Source: Caryophanales bacterium UBA5455 (lineage in GTDB: Bacteria > Bacillota_I > Bacilli_A > RFN20 > CAG-826). From it: a stretch of DNA of 29,724 bases. Position 1 is the stretch's first letter. Every line of letters starts with the position of its first letter. Under the pieces are notes generated by a model. The model saw only the letters and a program-made list of their open reading frames with translations. It was not told where the DNA came from and searched no databases. A program made the translations under genes and the position numbers. Below are positions 23,905 to 29,724 of the stretch, piece after piece. The DNA lies in assembly GCA_002427365.1 (NCBI GenBank), contig DIQT01000006.1, forward strand, positions 1 to 29,724, given 5' to 3'.

Positions 23905-25639
23905 AGCAAGCTCCTCCTTCTTCGAATGGTTTTTTATCGTTATCGTAATTAAGGAAAGCGGACGCACATTCAAGTTTAACTAAGCGAGTAGCGCGTTGAT
24001 ATGCTTGAACTTCTAAGATATCAAGCCATTCTTTCCATGTTTTAACAAATGCTTCTTCATCGTCCCATTGGGCGGTTAAGAATTTAGTATTAACATAACT
24101 ATCTAAGAACGTTGCTAATTGTTCATCGAGAATTTTAATTTGATTGGAAGCAAGTAATTGATTGAAAATCCGGTAATCGAGTAAGGAATCAAACCCTTGG
24201 ATTTTACTTTCAACTTCATTAGCGCGTGTTTGGTATGTTGTCCGTTCCGTCGCCATGTAGTTAACGTAGGTTGGTTTATTTTTTCCTTCGGCAACTGGAT
24301 AATCGTTATCGCCAGGAATTGATGTTGTGTAGTAGTCACTTAAAGAAACACCATTAACATCTTGAACTAATGCCGAACGTTCAATTGCGATGAAGTGAAC
24401 GCCTTCGTAAGATCCGCCTAACGCAGTGCCACCAGCTTTAACAACTAAGATAACATTGCCTTTTTCGTCGGTTAAAACTTTTTTGCCACCTAATTCTTCA
24501 ACGGCTTTGAAACCTGCTAAGGCTTCATAAGTAGCATTTGCGTTACCATCCATATTAGTTGGGGTAATAACGGAAACGTTATGTTTATTGAAGAAGTGGT
24601 TGAAGTAAATATTCCGTGGGTAATAAATTGCATTACCATCATTAATTGAAGCACCATCAGTGGATAAAACTTTATTTGCTTGTTTTTCGATATCAAGCGC
24701 GGCGCCATAAGGAATTTCGCCTAAGCCAAAGTTTTCATCACTAACGTCTGCTAATTTTGCTTCAGCGTCTTCACTAACGAGTAATGCTTTTGTTTTATCG
24801 CTTAGAACGCTTGTTTGGTTATAAATCGCGTCATAAGCATAAACACCAAGTTTGAATTCGTTAACGTAGCTAGTATCTTTATCCATAATGCCAAGGTTAC
24901 CAGAAGCTTCTTTAGATCCGGTATCATCACTTTGTTCAAGTGCGATATCACTAAATGTTTCACCATTCTTTTGGGTCGCTAACCGTTTGACAACACCACT
25001 TAACTTAATCGCTTCCGAAGAAGAAATTGTTGCGGTTTCGATTGAAGATGAAGTACTTGCAAGTTTCACGAGAATGTGTTTAACGTGATAAGGAAGTTTT
25101 TCTTCAAGATAACGATTTTTTAAATCGGTCCATGTGTTCGAATCGTTCGCTGTTTTTGTCCATGCGGCTTCCGCATCGAAGTACATTTCCCGAACTTCTT
25201 TTTTCATTAATTCATAAATGAAATGTTCTTTAAGTCCGGTTTCGTCTTCTACACCGTAGCTTTCATAGATTTTTTTCATTTCTTTGTCAAAAGTTGAATT
25301 GTTGTCTGCTTTATTACTTTTCGCATTTTCAATTTCACCTTTAACTTTAATGTCAGCATCGCGTTTGATTTCACTTAGTTTGACTTCCAAGCCTGAGGCT
25401 TTGTCAGCAAATAAACTCCGAACATAGACTTCATAAATTGCATCGTAATATGTGCTTATTTTATCAGTACTAGTTTTGTATTCGCTAAATAAATCATCCG
25501 CTTTGATTTCTTTCACGCCACTTTCGGTCGTGACGGTAAGAATTACACCCTCATTCTTTTTAACAGGTTCTCCGCAGCCAGCTAGCACTGCTAATGAGGT
25601 TAACACTGTCACCGTGAGGGCTAAGCGTCTTTTCTTCAT
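23894..25639 (-). CDS. PrsA-like foldase lipoprotein with parvulin domain
   Basis: A 581-residue lipoprotein. The signal peptide KKRRLALTVTVLTSLAVLAGC gives lipobox LAGC with Cys22. A SurA-type helical region (about 45-180) is followed by a parvulin peptidyl-prolyl isomerase domain starting at VKHILVKL (about 186-193), with GETFSDIALEQSDD and GNLGIMDKD (about 226-255). The closing strand GVHFIAIER appears only near 417-425, so the domain seems to carry an insertion of about 130 residues. Its likely job is folding exported proteins at the outer face of the membrane. AGGAGG precedes the ATG. It is the first gene of a two-gene operon with the degenerate paralogue. PrsA proper is about 290 residues, so I do not assign the symbol. 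Confidence 0.85.
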   Translation of the reverse strand: MKKRRLALTVTVLTSLAVLAGCGEPVKKNEGVILTVTTESGVKEIKADDLFSEYKTSTDKISTYYDAIYEVYVRSLFADKASGLEVKLSEIKRDADIKVKGEIENAKSNKADNNSTFDKEMKKIYESYGVEDETGLKEHFIYELMKKEVREMYFDAEAAWTKTANDSNTWTDLKNRYLEEKLPYHVKHILVKLASTSSSIETATISSSEAIKLSGVVKRLATQKNGETFSDIALEQSDDTGSKEASGNLGIMDKDTSYVNEFKLGVYAYDAIYNQTSVLSDKTKALLVSEDAEAKLADVSDENFGLGEIPYGAALDIEKQANKVLSTDGASINDGNAIYYPRNIYFNHFFNKHNVSVITPTNMDGNANATYEALAGFKAVEELGGKKVLTDEKGNVILVVKAGGTALGGSYEGVHFIAIERSALVQDVNGVSLSDYYTTSIPGDNDYPVAEGKNKPTYVNYMATERTTYQTRANEVESKIQGFDSLLDYRIFNQLLASNQIKILDEQLATFLDSYVNTKFLTAQWDDEEAFVKTWKEWLDILEVQAYQRATRLVKLECASAFLNYDNDKKPFEEGGACYVK

Positions 25640-25738
25640 ATTAATTTTTTCCTCCTATACAAATATAGCCTTTATATTCTATCTAAAATGATTGAGGAAT
25701 TCAACAAGAAAATACACCCGAAAATCATTATTAAATAG

Positions 25739-25752
25739 GCGTTTTGAAACGC
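25739..25752. repeat. 14-base palindrome, possible operator
   Basis: GCGTTT and AAACGC are exact inverted arms around TG. The palindrome lies in the 261-base gap between the lipoprotein operon and the suf operon, at the expected start of the lipoprotein transcript (see the box at 25760-25768). A GC-containing symmetric site in AT-rich intergenic DNA is a fair repressor-site candidate. Confidence 0.4.
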
Positions 25753-25759
25753 TGAGATA

Positions 25760-25768
25760 ATTGTACCA
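25760..25768 (-). promoter_or_regulatory. Extended -10 promoter of the lipoprotein operon
   Basis: The minus strand reads TGGTACAAT, a TGn-extended -10 box, with an expected start near 25753. This gives a 5' untranslated region of about 110 bases beginning in the palindrome. No strong -35 is present. Confidence 0.45.
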
Positions 25769-25840
25769 TAATTAAATCTAATTACATAAGATAGAAACTT
25801 GTTTTTTTGTAATATTACGCAAATGCGATTTGTCATATTC

Positions 25841-25868
25841 TTTGCCAATGAATAGTATTTGATATAAA
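25841..25868 (+). promoter_or_regulatory. Promoter of the suf operon
   Basis: TTTGCC (25841-25846) and TATAAA (25863-25868) are 16 bases apart, 32 bases before sufC. An overlapping alternative is TTGTCA (25830-25835) with TAGTAT (25853-25858) at 17 bases. A small palindrome, CGCA-AA-TGCG (25818-25827), lies just upstream and could bind a regulator. No known IscR- or SufR-type site is recognised. Confidence 0.5.
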
Positions 25869-25900
25869 ATTAGACCGCAAAAAACAATAGGGAGTTAATT

Positions 25901-26728
25901 ATGGAAAAATTAGTCATTAAAAATTTACATGTTGCAGTCGAGGGCAATGTAATTTTAAATGGTGTGAATTTAACACTAAACGCAGGCGAAACAATTGCGT
26001 TAGTTGGTCCGAATGGACACGGTAAATCAACTTTATTACAAGTAATTATGGGTCACCCACGCTATCGCGTGTTAGAAGGAAGTATTACACTTGATGGAAA
26101 AGATGTCCTCGCAATGAGCGTTGATGAACGTTCACGTGCGGGGCTATTTTTAGGAATGCAATATCCTAGCGAAGTCCCCGGCGTTATTAATGCGGACTTC
26201 TTTAAAGCGGCAATTAATGCAAAACGGAAAGAAAAAGGCGAAAAGCTTTTAAGTGCAATGGAACTCTTCCATATTTTGCATAACGCAACAAAAGAATTAA
26301 ACGTTAGTGTTGATTTAGCCAACCGCTCGCTTAATGAAGGCTTTAGTGGCGGTGAAAAAAAGCGGAATGAAATTCTTCAAATGATGTTATTAGAAGAAGA
26401 CGTTAATATGCTTGATGAAATTGATTCAGGTCTAGACGTTGATGCTTTACAAGATGTCGCTAAACAAATCGTCGCGCTTCATGAAAAAGGTAAAGCGTTT
26501 ATTATTATTTCTCACTACCCACGGTTATTTGAATTAGTTCATCCGAGCCGCGTTGTTGTTATGATGAATGGCGTTGTCGCGATTGAAGGTGGCAAAGAAA
26601 TTATCGATAAAATCGATGAAAAAGGTTATGAAGTTCTCGCACTTGAATATGGCGTTAAATTAGAAAAACGTGATGAAGCGATGAAAAATGTTTCAATTGA
26701 ATTTTGCCCAGGGAATGGAAGTTTTTAA
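25901..26728 (+). CDS. sufC: SUF Fe-S assembly ATPase SufC
   Basis: A 275-residue ABC-type ATPase of the SufBCD scaffold that assembles iron-sulfur clusters in the cytosol. Walker A GPNGHGKST is at 36-44, the signature FSGGEKKR is at about 150-157 and Walker B VNMLDEIDSGLD follows, the last being the SufC-typical form. The C-terminal end is a little longer than in most SufC proteins (about 250-260). AGGGAG lies before the ATG. It is the first gene of sufC-D-S-U-B, the order known from Bacillus, with two bases to sufD. Confidence 0.97.
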   Translation: MEKLVIKNLHVAVEGNVILNGVNLTLNAGETIALVGPNGHGKSTLLQVIMGHPRYRVLEGSITLDGKDVLAMSVDERSRAGLFLGMQYPSEVPGVINADFFKAAINAKRKEKGEKLLSAMELFHILHNATKELNVSVDLANRSLNEGFSGGEKKRNEILQMMLLEEDVNMLDEIDSGLDVDALQDVAKQIVALHEKGKAFIIISHYPRLFELVHPSRVVVMMNGVVAIEGGKEIIDKIDEKGYEVLALEYGVKLEKRDEAMKNVSIEFCPGNGSF

Positions 26729-26730
26729 GA

Positions 26731-27582
26731 ATGGAACGTGTCAACTTACTAAGTTTACCGAGTTTTGAAAATTCATATGGGCAAACGATATATTTAATAA
26801 AGGATGCTAGTGTTAAATACGAACTCGATTGGTCAAAAGTTTCTTCCCAAGTCGATCTAATCTTCGGCTTTTTTGGTAATGGCTTAACATTTGATTTATT
26901 AGAAATTAATTCAAAAAGTGATGCTCGTGTATCATATATGGTTGGTGCGGATGTAACACTAAAATACGCACTTGCCGAATTAGATATATCTAATCATTCA
27001 GAACGCCATTTCGAAGTTGATACAAATGGAATCGTTAATGCCGGCATGGCAAACTTCGCCAGTGGAATATCGTTTATGACTGTCGTTTTTAATTTAAATG
27101 GAACAGGTGCCAAAGCCTTGTGGCGGTTAGCGACAGTCGCTAAAGAAGGCGATAATAAGTTATACAATATTTCCTTTAATCACGAAGCGAAAAACACACA
27201 TTCCCGCATGGAAAACTATGGTGTTGTTCTTGATAAAAGCGAACTCGAATTCGCTGGTATTTCGCATATTAAAAATGGCGCAACAAATAGTGTTGCTGAA
27301 CAAATTGCCAAAATTACGTTGTTTGATGAAAATAGTATTGGCAAAGCTAACCCCATTTTAAAAATTGATGAAAATGAAGTCAGTGCCTCACATGGGGCAA
27401 CGGTGGGAAAAGTTAACGAAGAACATTTATTTTATTTAACAAGTCGTGGCATTGATGAACGCGCGGCAACCAAGATTTTAACGCTTGGGTATTTAAATCC
27501 AATTTTAAGCATTTTTGAAGGTGAAGAAGTTGGCGAATACTTAAAAGAAGCAATTGATGGGGGGCTAAGTCGTCATGTTTGA
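26731..27582 (+). CDS. sufD: Fe-S assembly scaffold SufD, short form
   Basis: A 283-residue SufB/SufD-family protein, scaffold partner of SufB and SufC. The beta-helix core is recognisable by the sequence run SHIKNGATNSVAEQ, the SASHGATVGKVNEEHLFYLTSRG region and the closing helices RAATKILTLGYLNPIL (His at the A-S-H-G-A motif retained). Usual SufD is about 420-440 residues, so most of the N-terminal helical domain is absent. I chose ATG 26731, two bases after the sufC stop; an in-frame TTG at 26704 would add only nine residues and lie inside sufC, so the short length is real. The stop TGA overlaps sufS by eight bases. Function in the complex is likely kept, because the surrounding operon is complete in order. 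Confidence 0.9.
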   Translation: MERVNLLSLPSFENSYGQTIYLIKDASVKYELDWSKVSSQVDLIFGFFGNGLTFDLLEINSKSDARVSYMVGADVTLKYALAELDISNHSERHFEVDTNGIVNAGMANFASGISFMTVVFNLNGTGAKALWRLATVAKEGDNKLYNISFNHEAKNTHSRMENYGVVLDKSELEFAGISHIKNGATNSVAEQIAKITLFDENSIGKANPILKIDENEVSASHGATVGKVNEEHLFYLTSRGIDERAATKILTLGYLNPILSIFEGEEVGEYLKEAIDGGLSRHV

Positions 27583-28801
27583 TGTAAATAAAATTCGAAA
27601 AGATTTTCCCGTTCTTAAGCAAACAATGCAAGGTCATCCATTAATTTATTTAGATAGTGCGGCAACCTCACTTAAACCTAGAGTTGTTATTAACGCTGTT
27701 GAACAATATTATGAAAATTATTCTGTAAATGCGGGCCGTGGTGAGTATGATTTAACACACGCTGTTGATCAAAAAGTTATTGAAACACGGAAAGCAGTTG
27801 CTAAGTTAATTAATGCCCATCCTGAAGAAATCGTTTTTACAAGTGGCGCGTCGATGTCCATTAATTTAGTGGCGTTTGGCTATGGAATGAAATATCTAAA
27901 AAAAGGTGATGAAATTCTATTAACCCAAGCAGAACATGCCTCAAATGTTTTGCCATGGTTTAAAGTTGCGGAAAATACCGGCGCTATTATTAACTATATT
28001 CCGTTAGATAAAAAAGGCCGGTTAACAGCGGAAAACTTAGAAAAAGTTATTTCTAAAAAAACTAAAGTTGTTTCTGTCGCCCATGTGACAAATGTTTTAG
28101 GTTATATTGTTGATATTAAGGAAATTGCAAAAATCACGCACAAATATGGTGCCGTTTTAGTTTGTGATGGTGCGCAAAGCGTTCCCCATTTACCAACTGA
28201 TGTGCAAGATTTAGATGTTGATTTCCTTGCTTTTAGCGGTCATAAACTTTTAGGGCCAACGGGGATTGGTGTTTTATATGGTAAATATGATCTTTTAAAA
28301 ATAACTGATCCATTAATGACAGGTGGTGGTCAAACTTCAAAATTTGATATGTGTGGCGATGTTGCTTTTTTAGTCCCACCGATGAAATTTGAAGCGGGAA
28401 CACAAAATATCGCTGGCATTTTTGGGCTTAAAACTGCAGTTGATTATTTAATGGAAATTGGTTTAGATACGATTGATGAATATGAACGTGAACTTAAAAA
28501 ATATGCGATTAAGAAATTATCTGCTTTACCAAATATTAAAATTTATAACGCTGATAGTGAAACCGGAATTATTACGTTTAATATTAAAGGCGTTCCTTCG
28601 CAAGATGCCGCTAGTTTCTTTAATTCATATGGAATTGCGATTAGAAGCGGTCAACATTGTGCGAACGTTTTAATTGATTATCTTGGTGAAGTTGCAACTT
28701 GTCGGGCTTCGTTATATTTTTATAACACATATGAAGAAATCGATAAGTTTGTCGAAGTCGCTAGTCATGGGGAGGACTATTTAGATGCCTACTTTAAGTA
28801 A
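27575..28801 (+). CDS. sufS: Cysteine desulfurase SufS
   Basis: A 408-residue PLP enzyme that takes sulfur from cysteine as an enzyme persulfide for cluster assembly. The PLP lysine is Lys224 in FSGHKLLGPTG. Asp198 in VCDGAQSVPH binds the cofactor ring. The catalytic Cys362 is in the group-II loop RSGQHCAN. Other family motifs are YLDSAATS and the TQAEHASN segment. Length and motifs are those of group II desulfurases that work with SufU. It overlaps sufD by eight bases and sufU by 17, so translation is tightly coupled. Confidence 0.97.
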   Translation: MFDVNKIRKDFPVLKQTMQGHPLIYLDSAATSLKPRVVINAVEQYYENYSVNAGRGEYDLTHAVDQKVIETRKAVAKLINAHPEEIVFTSGASMSINLVAFGYGMKYLKKGDEILLTQAEHASNVLPWFKVAENTGAIINYIPLDKKGRLTAENLEKVISKKTKVVSVAHVTNVLGYIVDIKEIAKITHKYGAVLVCDGAQSVPHLPTDVQDLDVDFLAFSGHKLLGPTGIGVLYGKYDLLKITDPLMTGGGQTSKFDMCGDVAFLVPPMKFEAGTQNIAGIFGLKTAVDYLMEIGLDTIDEYERELKKYAIKKLSALPNIKIYNADSETGIITFNIKGVPSQDAASFFNSYGIAIRSGQHCANVLIDYLGEVATCRASLYFYNTYEEIDKFVEVASHGEDYLDAYFK

Positions 28802-29234
28802 TAATCCGCAATTAATGCGTGCGGTGATTATGGATCACTATGAAAATCCTCGAAATAAAAAAACACCAGCAAATTTAGAAAACTATGACAAAATTCATAT
28901 GGATTCTTCATCTTGTGTTGATGATATTTGGGTTTATTTACGGATGGAAAATAATTTAGTCGCTGAAATGCTTTGGGATGGTGTCGCTTGTGCGATTTCC
29001 ACCGCCTCAACATCAATTTTAAGCGAATTAGTCGTTGGTAAAACAATTGAAGAAGCTAAACATATTATTAATGAATATCAAAAGATGATTCATGAAGAAA
29101 GTTATGATGATTCTTTACTTGGTGAAGCGGTTGTCTTTTTAAACACCGCTAAGCAACCTGCTCGGATAAAGTGCGCAACACTCGGGTGGGATGGGCTTCT
29201 TGCCTTACTTAAGGAGGAAGAAAATGGACGATAA
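28785..29234 (+). CDS. sufU: Sulfur-transfer protein SufU
   Basis: A 149-residue zinc protein that accepts sulfur from SufS in Gram-positive SUF systems. The zinc ligands expected from Bacillus SufU are all present: Cys44 and Asp46 in SSCVDDI, Cys69 in GVACAIS, and Cys130 in RIKCATLGW. The SufU-type insertion between the second and third cysteine (about 85-118) distinguishes it from IscU. It starts inside the end of sufS and overlaps the sufB start by 11 bases. GGGGAGGA lies before its ATG. Confidence 0.96.
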   Translation: MPTLSNNPQLMRAVIMDHYENPRNKKTPANLENYDKIHMDSSSCVDDIWVYLRMENNLVAEMLWDGVACAISTASTSILSELVVGKTIEEAKHIINEYQKMIHEESYDDSLLGEAVVFLNTAKQPARIKCATLGWDGLLALLKEEENGR

Positions 29235-29724
29235 TTTTATCCCAGATACCGAATATAAATACGGTTTTGTAGACGAAGATGTCACAATTTTAAATACGGG
29301 CAAAGGAATTAACGAAGATGTAATTCGTCAAATTTCTGCGCTAAAAGAAGAACCCTTATGGATGCTTGATTTTCGGCTAAGAAGTTACCGAAAATTTGTT
29401 GAACTACCACTGCCCGATTTTGGCCCAAGTCTTGATTTTCTTGATTTTCCTTCGTATACATATTTTACGCGCCCAAGCGAAAAAGAAGAAACGAGTTGGG
29501 ATGAAGTTCCCGAAACGATTAAACGGACGTTTGAAAAACTTGGAATTCCCGAAGCTGAACAAAAATGGTTAAGTGGTGTCGCAACGCAATACGAATCCGA
29601 AATGGTTTATCATAACATGCTTCAAGAAGTAGAAGAAAAAGGCGTTATTTTCTTATCAACCGATGCTGCCTTAAAAGCATTTCCAGAATTGTTTAAACAA
29701 TACTTTAATACAGTTGTTTCGTAG
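29224..29724 (+). CDS. sufB: SufB, N-terminal part, ending in a TAG at the window edge
   Basis: 166 residues matching the N-terminal third of SufB, the Fe-S scaffold subunit of SufBCD. Family segments seen are YKYGFVDEDV, EPLWMLDFRLRSYRKF and GVATQYESEMVYHNM, followed by GVIFLSTDAALKAFPELF. Full SufB is about 465 residues. Here the frame reads NTVVS and then TAG in the last three bases, exactly where relatives continue into the beta-helix domain. This may be a true nonsense mutation, an assembly or contig-end effect, or the first of two split parts. The start ATG 29224 follows AAGGAGG; an in-frame start at 29191 lies inside sufU and is unlikely. Confidence 0.85.
   Translation: MDDNFIPDTEYKYGFVDEDVTILNTGKGINEDVIRQISALKEEPLWMLDFRLRSYRKFVELPLPDFGPSLDFLDFPSYTYFTRPSEKEETSWDEVPETIKRTFEKLGIPEAEQKWLSGVATQYESEMVYHNMLQEVEEKGVIFLSTDAALKAFPELFKQYFNTVVS

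Noticed and set aside
29722..29724. Reassignment of TAG as a sense codon
   Set aside because: TAG is the natural stop of the gene ending at 20114, and no other in-frame TAG within a conserved gene was seen.
1..29724. CRISPR array, insertion sequence, prophage, integron or toxin-antitoxin pair
   Set aside because: No regularly spaced repeats, transposase or integrase motifs, paired terminal repeats or small toxin-like pairs were found; all long frames are accounted for.

Overview
The window is AT-rich chromosomal DNA from a low-GC Gram-positive bacterium of the Bacilli / wall-less Mollicutes-related grade (Erysipelotrichales, RF39, Acholeplasma or Izemoplasma-like). This placement is inferred from gene content and style; no rRNA or other decisive marker is present. 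Supporting signs are strong GGAGG ribosome sites, a Bacillus-order suf operon (C-D-S-U-B), RecX, YhaM, a PrsA-like foldase lipoprotein and fused ABC/FtsX exporters. TGA ends two genes (8814-8816, 27580-27582) and TAG ends one, so the code is standard rather than the Mycoplasma code. I see no insertion sequence, phage, CRISPR array or integrase.

Layout. Positions 155-360 hold a tRNA-Ala(GGC) unit with a clear promoter and terminator. It is followed by a frameshifted heme-monooxygenase-like gene, a Fur/PerR-family regulator and a UPF0316 membrane protein. A GH2 glycosidase lies on the minus strand, diverging from free-methionine-sulfoxide reductase, glutathione peroxidase and tRNA-Leu(CAG). From about 5.1 to 14.85 kb there is one six-gene plus-strand operon: a single-pass membrane protein, an unrecognised acidic cytosolic protein, two large ABC-ATPase/FtsX-permease fusions, a membrane-anchored alpha/beta hydrolase and a GH3 beta-glucosidase. 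A minus-strand heterodimeric drug/lipid-type ABC exporter follows (14.9-18.6 kb). Diverging from it is a flippase-like gene in an operon with recX and yhaM. A HIT protein and two parvulin-related lipoproteins are on the minus strand (21.9-25.6 kb). The suf iron-sulfur operon runs off the right end, where sufB meets a TAG codon in the last three bases.

How the genes fit together. Several genes concern redox or iron: the heme-monooxygenase remnant, the PerR-like regulator, free-Met-sulfoxide reductase, glutathione peroxidase and SUF. The two cytosolic glycosidases suggest use of imported glycosides. The six-gene exporter operon is the least explained part. Its two ABC fusions probably form one transporter, but no visible feature reveals the substrate.

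The most useful points for a second look are: the exporter operon with its unknown 305-residue protein; a probable leaderless mRNA for the flippase gene; the intact/degenerate pair of parvulin lipoproteins; a short SufD; the sufB stop codon; the one-base frameshift in the heme-monooxygenase-like gene; and hairpins that overlap ribosome sites or promoters.
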